Source: Metaphire vulgaris
Taxonomy: Eukaryota; Annelida; Clitellata; Crassiclitellata; Megascolecidae
DNA: 64,000 nt
Direction: 5' to 3'
Assembly (NCBI GenBank): GCA_018105865.1
Contig: CM030848.1
Location: forward strand, 7,566,301-7,630,300
Position 1 is the stretch's first letter, and the number at the start of each line of letters is the position of its first letter. The position numbers and the translations under genes are program-made. The notes beneath the pieces are model-generated. The model had not been told where the DNA came from and did not search any database. It saw only the letters and a list, made by a program, of their open reading frames with translations. Of the stretch, positions 55,085 through 64,000 are shown one piece after another.

Positions 55085-58000
55085 ACTGATCCAGACGACT
55101 TCCGCTGCTGCTGCCGCTCGATTCCACCAGAGACTGCAGCGACCGGCAGACGTCGCCATCTGCGTCGTCTTGTAACGGCAGCAATTTGTCTACAAAATCA
55201 TCATCATCAGGCACACTATATAGTTAATTAATCATAGCAATCTACAGTAGAGTCTAACTGTCAGAATAATTATCATTATCATCATCATTGTACGGACTTT
55301 TTGTGTGCGTCGTGCCTGCTTAAAGACGCGTCCGTATCAAAGACGATGAGTGACACCAGTGGCGGCTCCAGGATTTGGAAAATGGGGGCGTTGGTGGGGA
55401 GTTGGGGTGGCAATTTCAAAGCATGGGGCCAACCATTTGTTGATAGGCATGTAGTAGTAAGCATAGGGTCCAATCAGGGCGATCACTGACAGGGGGCAGG
55501 CATTCGATAAAGGGCAAGGGCCGCTGGGGTGTGGTCCCATGTGGAGCCGCCACTGAAGTGTGTCTGTTTGTATGTTTGACTATAGGCCTACTCTCTTCTT
55601 AACCGAGCCTGTCAACGATTATATGGCGGAGTTCCGAATAAAGTTGTGACTATAGTCTCTGCACGCATTTAAAGCAACGGTCAACGGCCGTACATGCATG
55701 GTGTTTTTACCGAGAGACGACGTTACGGCGCTCTTCAGCATCGCCATGTCCCTCTGTTGGCGCTGACAAGAACTGTCGTTCGATTCCAACTTTCTGGCGA
55801 ACAGACGCACCTTTCGGATCAGGTCGATGCCAGACGTTATGCGAAACGTGTACGTTCCCTTTGACTGCTCGCACCGGCTATATGTATAAGCATAACAATG
55901 AATAGTGGTTACCATATGCGTGGCCTACAGGGGCGTAGCGACGGGGGTATCACCGTACAGGTACATATACCCCCAAAATCAGTACACTTAACATATATAA
56001 TATATAACATATAATATATAGTACTATATATGATATATAATAACAATATATACGCCCACCCAAATTTATAGCCCCTAAATCAAATTCCTGGCTACGCCCC
56101 TGGTGGGCTACACCAGGGGTATCCAAAGTACGGCCCGCGGGCCGGATACGGCCCACCAAGGCCTTTAAACCGGCCCGCGGTAAGAAATGAGGAACACGCG
56201 CGAATCTATTATAGGAATCTCAGTTTTCGATGTTGTGTCAATAGACTTTAATTTATAACTTGCCTCAACTTTCAGCTGTTTTACTATAACCATGGTACAG
56301 TATATGCTCTAACTCATTGACTCAGTCATCGCCAATTTTGTGATTGTGAGAGATTGAATTTGAATTTCCAGACACACGTGTATCTTACTGAACTTCAGTA
56401 CTTTAGACTCAAGCAATTACTATAGAAAGTTTTGCTTCCTGAAATTTTTTTTTGGTGATTGTGAGAGGTGCCGGGTGGGTGTTGAGAAATATAGTTTTGT
56501 TTTTGCTGCATCACGCAAGAACTGTGAGGATCAGACAGTCAACCATCCATCAGAAATGACATATTTAATAGCGTTAACTGTTTCTCATAGAGAAAATACT
56601 AACTACTACGCTTGGCATAATTCAGTGCTTAGAGCCTTAGATCATGATTTTCGTTTGTACTCAATGCCGGGCGCATCACTTTGCAGTGTCCAGCAAAAAA
56701 TCATCCAGCATATAGGAATTCCAGTTGCCCTGGTAACAGGGTTATTTCTATGACTATCAATTTGGGGTGTCGGTAAATTCTGGGGGTCCCCTGCCAAAAA
56801 AGTCTGGCAAGGAAAGAAAGTCATCCCATAGCTGAAATTGGGGGGAGGGTGTCGGTCTTAAATTGGAGGGGAGTGTGTTGGAGTGTTAGGGGGTGTCAAA
56901 ATATCTCTGCCTGGTAGCGTTGCTTCTTTGTTGAGATTTTCTGGTGAAATCTTTAGCCATGTTCGTCACTAACAGCACCGTGATTTGACGCGAAAATGCC
57001 AAATGTGAGTGCAGGAAATGAATCCTTAGTGACATGTTGCACTTCATTCTTCTATATGTTTCAATCATTTTATTTATCAGGTGAATGGCTCTATAGTTTG
57101 TGGATCTGTAGTTGCCAAGAAACTTGTCAACAACGTCTTGGTAGCAACGTCTTTTTCTGGACTAACTAACAGATCTTCGAAGCGCTTGTCACTCATAAGC
57201 AGGGATATTTTTTTACACACACACCCAAAGACCCTCCACCCAAATTTGAGACCAGCATCGCCCAACACCCCCAATTTCAGCTGTCGGTGGGATGACCTTT
57301 TTGCTTGTCAGACGTTTTTGGCAGAGGACCCCCAGAATTTACCGACACCCCCCAATTGATAATCCTAGAAATAACCCCGCCCATAAGTTGTCTGATCTGA
57401 GGACCAACAAAAATGTCCTCCTTGATTTTGGCATCATTTAATCCTAGGAAGAGCTGTCTTAATTAAGTGAGTCATTTGCACACATTTCTGATAAACCGAT
57501 ACTCGAATATTTGTAATTGCAGCGTTTTGGAAATTGAATTTCTTCCAAGCTTCCAAACTGATTCGCAATTGCATCAGGGGGTTGGGGGGGGGGTTGAACC
57601 CCTCCCCAGCTAACTTTCCAAAAATCGCATATCTGGTACATGCAGTCTCTGTCATGCATTGAATTTCAGGCCTCACCCTCCTCTAACTCAAATCCCAACT
57701 CCAACACTGAATTGCATTTTGCTTTTTTGTCTAAATCCTTAAAATCGCGACTTGTTAAGAGTTTGCTGAGCATAGTTTCCAGATTAATAGCTGCAGATAA
57801 AACGTGCGTCTAGACTCTTAGAGTCTAGACTAACCAGCAGATAGGAAACTAGAATGCAAAGCCAAGCTAGGTTTTATATCGCTAATACCAGCGACTGAAT
57901 TGCTCTGTTTATTGCGTAAACTTGCTCGACCCTAGACATCAAAGATAGTGCTGTGTCTGGTTTCCATCAGTTCGTAAGCTTTATGTTTGTAGGCCTATAT

Positions 58001-59862
58001 CCATCACTTGTTATGACCTTTAAAGTGTTTACCCAAATTCACTGGGCTTTTGTATTACGTGATTTTGGTAGGAGAGATAGGAAGGGAAACTTGGAAAGGG
58101 AGAAAAATGAAAACATAGAGAAAAGAGAGAATGGCGAGAGAATTTACGGAGAAATGGAGGATGGATTTATGGATTAGGCCTACTGTGTTGCAAAGTTATT
58201 GCAACCTGCCTGAATTCTCCGAGAATTTGGCATTTGCAATGGAATAACAACAGCTAGTAGCAATTCGCCGTTCATAACAGTCGAGTTTCATATTTCAGTA
58301 CATACAGGGTGTAAAAGTGAAAAGGGCACCCCTTTATGATATTTAATATCTCGGCTGCGTGTATAGCGATTTCAATGAAATTTATAGGCCATATACCTGG
58401 GAATGTTTTTGATGCAATTGCCAAATTTCATGCTGATAACTTTAGTGTTTGCTGAAATATGGCCAAAAAACTAAAGAGACCCAAATTTTAAAATTGACAA
58501 ACAGAAGATAACGTCATAGTAATTTGTATCGTTTTTAAAGTCTAAAATTGCGTCGTTGTCATTGCGCCAGACAAGGTCAAGGGTTACTTACAGCCAACAG
58601 ATAAACACAGCCGCATTATGATTGGCTGCAGGACTGTCATGATATGCTTGGAGAAGATTTCATATTCCAGCAAGACGGAACACCTGCACACTCTGCTCTC
58701 AGGACCCAGCATTTTCTGTAGCAAAATTGTCCAGATTTCATCAAGAAAGATGACTGACTGCCCAACTCCCAAGTTATCAATCCATTTGACTTCCACGTCT
58801 GGGGAATCATGCTCGACAGATATCAAATGTCCCAGCCAATTCCACAGAACATCACGGGGTTGAAGACGGTGCTAAAGAATATCTGGGAGACTTTGCCTGA
58901 GAACCAGATCAAGAAGTCGATAGTGTCAGTGAAGAAGCGCTTGTCGGCATGTGTGAAGGCTGAGAGGGGGCATTTTGAGCACCTGCTCCCGTAGCAAATC
59001 ATCTGAAACCCCCTTTAAAACGGCCCTTTTCAGAGCCAAATAAATAAAAAATTAATTGTTAATTTTTTATCACTTTATTATGACGTTATATTCCAATGTC
59101 AATTTCAAAATGTGGGTCTCTTTAGTTTTTTGGCCATATTTAAGCAAACACTAAAGATATCAGCATGAAATTTGGCAATTGCATCAAAAACATTCCCAGG
59201 TATATGGCCTATAAATTTCATTGAAATCGCTATACACGCAGCCGAGATATTAAATATCATAAAGGGGTGCCCTTTTCACTTTTACACCCTGTAGAGATTG
59301 ACTTAGGAGCCTGCTGTTGATTGTTAATCTCGAAGAGAGAAACGCAGAATAGTTAGCTGTTTTTCGGGGAAAATAATATTTTTATGTAGGCCTACCAAAG
59401 TGCAGCACGCAGTTCATGGAAATAGCACCTCAGTCGTATCGTCGACCGCTCGCTATCTCACTGAATGCGAGTGCATTTCGAATGCTTAGCCAACGCTTCG
59501 GTAGTTCTAGGCTTATCGTTGCTTAATCGGGAACCTACGAAGTGATTTGTAAACAGACGCAATATGATCGTATTTGGGCGTCTTAATGATAGTTCGGAAA
59601 TCGGAAAGCTACAGTTGGAATTTTTAGGACATCTTATAAGAAAGGACGGTCTGGAAAATCTAGTCATAACAGGAAAAATAGAGGAGAAAAGAGCCAGAGG
59701 ATGACAAAGAACAAAGTACGCAGACAGATTAAAGGAAACAACAAGAACTAAAGATAACATTGAACTGATAATTAAGGAAAGCCAGAAACAGAGAAGATTG
59801 GAAATCCATGGTCGCCGACATAGCAATACATGGCACATGACTACGACGACGACGACGACGAC

Positions 59863-59925
<63 letters not shown>

Positions 59926-62701
59926 GATGATGATGATGATGATGAAGAAGAAGAAGAAGATGATGATGATGATGAAGAAGATGATGATGATGATGATGAT
60001 GAAGCGATAGTCCGACGCGGCGAGTTCTTGATCCTTTGTAATCGTTGGTGTGTGAAGAACATTAGACTACTATAGTCACCAGTTTTGCGATTTGAATTTG
60101 AGTTGTACAGGAACGGTCATCAGTTACAGACCAGACTTCTCCCATAGTTGTTCCCTTAGAATATTCAAATTCGATCTGTCATGAAATTGTCCAGCTGTGC
60201 TGATTGCAATAGATTCGTTCGATGGGGGTGGAGGAGGGGGTGGGCGATAACCTCAATTCGGACAACAGAGAACCGTAGAGCAATTAGAGTGACTTCAAGT
60301 TATCTTTGCAATTACCAACCATGAGGATAACTAGGAGGAGATGGAGGAAGAGGCTAGGGAGGAGGAGGAGGAGGGGCACGAGAGAAAGGCAGAGAATCTC
60401 ATTCCCAAAAACGAAGTAGCGCCAGTATAGCAGGACATATCAGAACAAACACCGAAATTGGTAAGAGAGCTTTTCTATTTCTGGGCCAAAAATCTGGAAC
60501 TCTCTCCCTCTGGTTGTCAGATCTTCCAATAAACTGAGCATTTTCAGATCTAGGCTTAAAACACATCTCTTCCGATTAGCATTTCCTCCATAGTCTGTCT
60601 TGCTGTTTCCCTCTGACTGATCTCTGGAATGACCTGGTCTTTTGCGAACGGATTTGAAGTACCATCGATTGATACCCTTGAGTATTAGAAATGGTGCTTT
60701 AGAAGTGCATTATTATTATTTATTTTATTATTATCATCATTTTCTGGTAAAAAGAAAAATAAGCGGACAAAGGAGTTCTTCGGGGCCATCCACAAATGAC
60801 GTAACACGCCTAGGGGGTCCGGACATTTGTTAAGAAATGTGACGAAGGGGGGTTCCGTGAGTGTGATGTAACGCAATGCAAAATTTTAAGATGATGACCT
60901 TTTTCGCTTGTCAGGCGATTTGAAGAGGGAAAAACATAAGGCATAAGGATGTCAGGTTATTTGGAGAGGAAAGGATGACCTTGAACTTTTTTCGCTTGTC
61001 AAGACTTTTCGGGATTCGGGAGACCAAAAGGGGGGGTCGGCCTGTTGTTACGTCATATTTTAGAAAGGTCCGACTTTTGTTACGTCGCGTTACGATGAGG
61101 GGGGGGGTAAAAAAGTGCAAAAATCGCGTTACGTAATTTATGGACGACCACTTCACACATTAACGTATTCTGTTCAATCATGCTACCTAACCCCCCCCCC
61201 ATTGAAAACAAACAAATCCCATGACCTGATCCAGCCAGAATAGGGGTTCCGGGCTCCTGGGACACAATGTTCCCTCTAATTTTTTGAGTGTGCGCGGAAA
61301 AATATAGTGCCTGAGCGGCATCTTTTCATGGCTGAGCACAGAGGCGTCACAATGTTCCCCCAAGGAAATGAAAATATAAATTTATAATGTATTAATGTGC
61401 AATAAAAAACAAAAACAGGGCCGTGGCCCCCCCAAGGAAATGAAAATATTAATTTATAATGTATTAATGTGCAATAAGAAAAGAAAAAAACAGGGAGGTG
61501 ACTAAAAAAAAAAAAGGTCGTCAGCATTTTTTGGAATAGTCGAAAAAATTTCCAATTATAAAATTGTAAAAGAAAATTTTAAAAAATTTCTCGCCCCCCC
61601 AAGAAAAGTGTGAAATGACGCCACTGGCTGAGCATCTGAATTTTTTCACATACGTCACTCCAGAGCATAAGACAAACGAGGAAGTCATGAAGGAGATAGA
61701 GGAAGAAAGAAGCCTGATAGATACAATCCGGAAAAGGCAGAGAAATTGGATGGGACATGTCCTCCGGCATGACTCTCTACTAAGAACAATAATCGAAGAA
61801 ATGGAGGGAAAGAGAGAGGTAGACCGAGAAAGATGATGTTGGAGTGGATGACGAATAAAGGATACCAGGAACTCAAAGAAGAAGCAAGCAATCGATCGGA
61901 GTGAGAAAACTGGATACCTGGACCTGTCGAGAGACAGAAACACTGATGAAGATGATGTCACCCCAGACAACAACGAAATCAGTGTTATTTTAAATTCAAA
62001 ATCACTGCGCGGCGGTTGAAAACTGCTGTGCGGCGTTTCTTGTCATGTGCGCAGCCGCGCAGCCGCGCAGCTTAGACGGAACATTGCGGCAGCGGGACAT
62101 CCCCCCGTGGCTACGCCAAGAAGTATGATATTAAGATTATTATAGAAGCAATCAAGCAATAACCGACCTGCTGGCGACTAGAGTAATGAGATCTCCCAAT
62201 CCATCTGTCTTAGATTCACTCTTCAGTTTTCTGATGTACTGGAGCGGCCACGAGATGCTCGTCCGGTCATCGGTAGAGCTCGGTCGCCGTAGACTGATCT
62301 CCGACTCACTGACTATAATGTCATACTCTCCGGTCAACTGGTGAGACGCTGAGTCGTCGGTTGCCTGCACTGTGACGAGATATTTTGAATTCGATTCTGA
62401 AAAATTAAAACACTTTCTTAGACCCTCCCACCTGAGCGTGACGTATATCATGCACGGTGCCTTTGAGTCAGATGTAACTTTTGCTAACTATTTATCCCCT
62501 TCGATTGCTCCTCCGCCGTTTCTGACTGATCTTTTCGGCTTGACCTGGCTCTAATTCAATATTTGGATTTGGTGCGCCATCGGCTGATGCCATGGGCATT
62601 ATGATAGTGGCGCCATAGAAGTTGATTGATTGATTGATTAATTGACAAATCGATTGATTGATTGATTGACTGATTAGTTGACTGATTGATTGACTGATTG
62701 G

Positions 62702-62749
<48 letters not shown>

Positions 62750-63304
62750 CTGACTATTCAGTGGCTCCAACCAATGCTTAATTATGTTATTGAAGTATTT
62801 AAAAGACGCCACGCCACAGCCTATAGTTCAATACATTTTCCCTTCCCAAGCTTAGCCTCTCGAAAAGTGGAGAGGTTAGGCCTGCCTAGTAGAAGTCTAT
62901 GCCTGTGCAGTGTGCACATACCAGAAGATGTCCCACAGTGGAGACTGTCAGACAGGCGCAGGGCGTTCTTGACGTTCGTGCTGCTGCTGCTGCTGCTGCT
63001 GTGGCCACCAGCGCCACCGTCGTGTTGCTGCTGCTGCTGCAGCAGAAGAGGGGTGCTGCGATGTACGACGTCACCCTTTCTCAACGCCGGACCCCGGTTC
63101 TCGGGGCGGTGGGGCAGGCCCGGGAACTTGGCGTCGGCGTTTTTCCGAGTCGGCGTCAGGTTGCCGGCGACCCCGCTATGGTTCGGGGTCGGGGGTGAGG
63201 TGGGGTGACGGACCAATTTGTCAGACATCAGCTTGATTGCCACCATCCACTCCCTCATCTCCAGGTCGGTCTTGGCGCCGAAGATCACTGGGGATTTTCC
63301 TCTC
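55002..63304 (-). CDS. DOK-type docking protein (PH and PTB), 5' part missing
   Basis: Four minus-strand exons, 63304-62922, 62396-62168, 55877-55711 and 55189-55002 (stop), fit in phase (1, 2, 1) with AG/GT borders. The first carries the end of a PH domain (SPVIFGAKTDLEMREWMVAI) and a Ser/Pro/Gln-rich linker with poly-Gln and poly-Ser runs. The second and third encode an IRS-type PTB domain: YLVTVQATDDSASHQLTGEY, SWPLQYIRKLKSE, then SRCEQSKGTYTFRITSGIDL, matching the GRRC...GxFxF signature. The last is acidic then Gly-rich (a (CCG)n tract) and ends AATQSRM. PH followed by PTB is the DOK layout, used downstream of receptor tyrosine kinases at the membrane. Which DOK it is cannot be told. The donor of exon 3 (TCGGTAAAA) and the last exon are the least certain parts. 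The PH start lies beyond the window. Confidence 0.8.
55045..55083. repeat. (CCG)n tract inside the last DOK-like exon
   Basis: Triplet run encoding about 11 glycines on the minus strand. Confidence 0.9.
55357..55555 (+). mobile_element. MITE-A copy 10
   Basis: CAGTGGCGGCTCC to GGAGCCGCCACTG, in the last intron of the DOK-like gene. Flanks AGTGACAC and AAGTGTGT are too different to call a duplication. Confidence 0.88.
55928..56102. mobile_element. MITE-B copy
   Basis: CAGGGGCGTAGCGACGG to GGCTACGCCCCTG, flanked by GTGGCCTA and GTGGGCTA (7 of 8). In the DOK-like intron. Confidence 0.9.
56111..56300. mobile_element. hAT (Charlie-like) left end
   Basis: Starts CAGGGGTATCCAAAGTACGG and continues CCCGCGGGCCGGATACGGCCC, the well-known start of Charlie/MER5-like hAT elements. 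The right end was not located. Confidence 0.65.
56737..56909. mobile_element. MITE-K copy 2
   Basis: CAGGGTTATTTCTATGAC to CAAAATATCTCTG, flanked by CCTGGTAA and CCTGGTAG (7 of 8). Confidence 0.88.
57200..57379. mobile_element. MITE-K copy 3
   Basis: CAGGGATATTTTTTTACAC to AGAAATAACCCCG, flanked by CTCATAAG and CCCATAAG (7 of 8). It contains GATGACCTTTTTGCTTGTCAG. Confidence 0.88.
57380..58302. other. DOK-like intron, nothing recognised
   Basis: Open frames here (for example near 57953-58177) have no support. Confidence 0.4.
58305..59291 (+). mobile_element. Mariner-like element with ~200-bp terminal inverted repeats
   Basis: 987 bases bounded by TA on both sides. Terminal inverted repeats of about 195 bases begin CAGGGTGTAAAAGTGAAAAGG and are nearly perfect. 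Between them lies a decayed transposase on the plus strand. Such long repeats around a mariner-type transposase are unusual. Confidence 0.93.
58620..58995 (+). pseudogene. Decayed mariner/Tc1-type transposase
   Basis: One frame carries FIFQQDGTPAHSALRTQHF, then a TAG stop, then QNCPDFIKKDD, a TGA stop, and LPNSQVINPFDFHVWGIML. Downstream are ENQIKKSIVSVKKRLSACVK and AERGHFEHLLP before a stop. The QDGTPAH, NP-x-D-F-x-VWG and RGGHFEHL-like blocks are those of the IS630/Tc1/mariner DDE domain. Only the C-terminal half remains and it has in-frame stops. Confidence 0.85.
59560..59870 (+). pseudogene. Non-LTR retrotransposon C-terminal fragment 1
   Basis: Frames encode LEFLGHLIRKDGLENLVITG, KIEEKRARG, then KYADRLKETTRTKDNIELII. 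This is the usual end of LINE polyproteins of the endonuclease-RT type (GHxxR...GKxxGxRxRGR). One TGA interrupts it. It runs into a (ACG)n/(AAT)n/(GAT)n satellite, a typical LINE tail. Confidence 0.75.
59838..60006. repeat. Compound triplet microsatellite
   Basis: (ACG)n, then (AAT)n, then (GAT)n mixed with (GAA)n. The poly-Asn, poly-Ser and poly-Tyr frames are not genes. Confidence 0.95.
60420..60735 (+). pseudogene. Non-LTR retrotransposon C-terminal fragment 2
   Basis: A frame encodes ESFSISGPKIWNSLPLVV, RSSNKLSIFRSRLKTHLFR and ends LAFPP. The GPKIWNSLP...F+..LK.HLF pattern marks the end of CR1/L2/Rex-type reverse transcriptases. The following AAGTGCATTATTATT resembles their 3' tail. Confidence 0.8.
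60781..61151. mobile_element. MITE-L relative
   Basis: Starts GGGGCCATCCACAAATGACGTAAC and ends GTTACGTAATTTATGGACGACC. Two copies of the shared motif (GACCTTTTTCGCTTGTCAGG type) lie at about 60893 and 60976. Confidence 0.75.
61339..61626 (-). mobile_element. MITE-D copy 3
   Basis: CAGAGGCGTCACAATG to GAAATGACGCCACTG, flanked by the perfect 8-bp duplication GCTGAGCA. It contains an internal direct repeat (CCCCCAAGGAAATGAAAATAT twice). Confidence 0.93.
61640..61960 (+). pseudogene. Non-LTR retrotransposon C-terminal fragment 3
   Basis: Frames encode LIDTIRKRQRNWMGHVLRHD, SLLRTIIEEMEGKREVDRE and, after a shift, LEWMTNKGYQELKEEA. This matches the end of endonuclease-RT LINE polyproteins. Stops follow. 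Confidence 0.8.
62623..62756. repeat. (TGAT)n repeat
   Basis: About 130 bases of TGAT/TGACTGAT tetramers in a DOK-like intron, read as NQSI repeats in one frame. Confidence 0.95.
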
Positions 63305-63636
63305 CTGCAAACAGATTGCGCGGATATTTGTGTATACAGTGCACGAACCAAACAAATGTGTCGAAATTTTTCTACAAAATCTCTCCACTGCACGACATTC
63401 AATTGGTGCAAAGCCAATAACTTAGGCCAATAAGTCTCCACCTCAAGACATATGCAGAAAACTGGATTGGCTGCATAAAGACTTATTTGTACAAATAAAT
63501 GCTGGAATTCGTTCAAATTATAATATATTCCCCTTAGAAAATATGCGGTGCATTATACTTTTGTATGCTTTTAACTGCTCAATTTTCTGAATTTCTCAAG
63601 TATAGACCGTTAACTTAACTCATATCTACAATATAT

Positions 63637-63770
63637 TTGGGGCCGTGGTGGAGCAGTGGTATGGCTCGTTTCACGCAACCGGAGAGTAGCGGGTTCGAAT
63701 CTGACCATAAAGCCACTGTGTAGCGAACTAGGGCAAGTTGTTCACCCCTTAACTGCTACGCACTTTTATT
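63637..63770 (+). repeat. tRNA-derived SINE
   Basis: Contains the A box-like TGGTGGAGCAGTGG and a near-perfect B box GGGTTCGAATCTG at tRNA spacing, followed by GGGCAAGTTGTTCACCCCTTAAC, a common SINE body motif. The following (TAA)n at 63815 may be its tail. It does not fold as a complete tRNA. Confidence 0.7.
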
Positions 63771-63812
63771 TCTTCACTTTGTGAATGACTTAACGTGTGT
63801 TAACAGATACGC

Positions 63813-63813
63813 C

Positions 63814-63902
<89 letters not shown>

Positions 63903-63915
63903 TTTATTATATTAT
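63813..63915. repeat. (TAA)n then (TTA)n mirror microsatellite
   Basis: About 50 bases of ATA triplets are followed by about 45 bases of TTA triplets, so the tract is self-complementary and could form a hairpin. Confidence 0.95.
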
Positions 63916-64000
63916 TATGTTTCAAAATTATCGTCATCCAATCAATCAATAATAATAATTTTTCGCAATTATGAGTGCAGCAAATTGAAATTGTAATGTT

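Noticed and set aside
59798..60062. Poly-Asn, poly-Ser and poly-Tyr frames
   Set aside because: They are translations of a compound triplet repeat at a LINE tail.
62492..62812. Gln/Ser/Ile-rich 106-codon frame
   Set aside because: Translation of the (TGAT)n repeat in a DOK-like intron.
63637..63710. Possible tRNA gene
   Set aside because: A and B box-like sequences are present, but the acceptor arms do not pair and the sequence continues with a SINE body, so it is a tRNA-derived SINE.
1..64000. CRISPR arrays, operons, prophage or other prokaryotic systems
   Set aside because: Spliced genes, microsatellites, LTR and non-LTR retrotransposons show a eukaryotic chromosome; no regular spaced repeats were seen.

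Overview
This is a window from a eukaryotic, animal nuclear genome. Its genes have many exons with GT-AG splice sites, and the introns and spacers are full of microsatellites and transposable elements. The gene set (TMX2, a Cys-loop receptor-like gene, a relic of squalene synthase, ERCC8/CSA, a CEPT1/CHPT1-type phosphotransferase, a DOK-type PH-PTB adaptor) fits a bilaterian invertebrate. The squalene synthase relic argues against insects and nematodes, so I infer a lophotrochozoan or invertebrate deuterostome, without being able to name the species.

Layout. 1-3.9 kb: a BED-finger exon inside a probable hAT-like element, then the last four exons of TMX2 (+). 4-17 kb: repeat-rich DNA holding three exons of a nicotinic-receptor-like ligand-binding domain (-), with no membrane domain found. 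18.0-26.5 kb: a complete Ty3/gypsy LTR retrotransposon (-) with near-identical 606-bp LTRs and a 5-bp target duplication. It sits inside an older MITE and its ORFs are frameshifted. 26.5-33.4 kb: more MITEs and one frameshifted squalene synthase exon (+). 33.4-38.4 kb: a complete five-exon ERCC8 gene (-), with a decayed mariner-like element in intron 1 and a 79-bp MITE beside the last exon. 39.9-48.5 kb: a complete eight-exon CEPT1/CHPT1-type gene (+), head-to-head with ERCC8. 48.5-55 kb: repeats, including a pogo-type MITE and a hAT-like element with a nested Tc1/mariner MITE. 55.0-63.3 kb: four phase-compatible exons of a DOK-type adaptor (-) whose 5' exons lie beyond the window. Its introns carry a mariner-like element with ~200-bp terminal repeats and pieces of non-LTR retrotransposons.

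The genes do not form a pathway; each is an ordinary animal gene with its own job (ER redox or ER-mitochondria contact, ligand binding, transcription-coupled DNA repair, phospholipid synthesis, receptor tyrosine kinase signalling). The most unusual content is the mobile DNA. At least eight sets of short non-autonomous elements have inverted ends of the form CAGNGGCG or similar and 8-bp target duplications, many perfect, which marks them as hAT-type MITEs. About twenty copies of a short internal motif close to TGACCTTTTTTGCTTGTCA recur across elements whose ends differ. I found no bacterial-type system, CRISPR array, or free-standing RNA gene.
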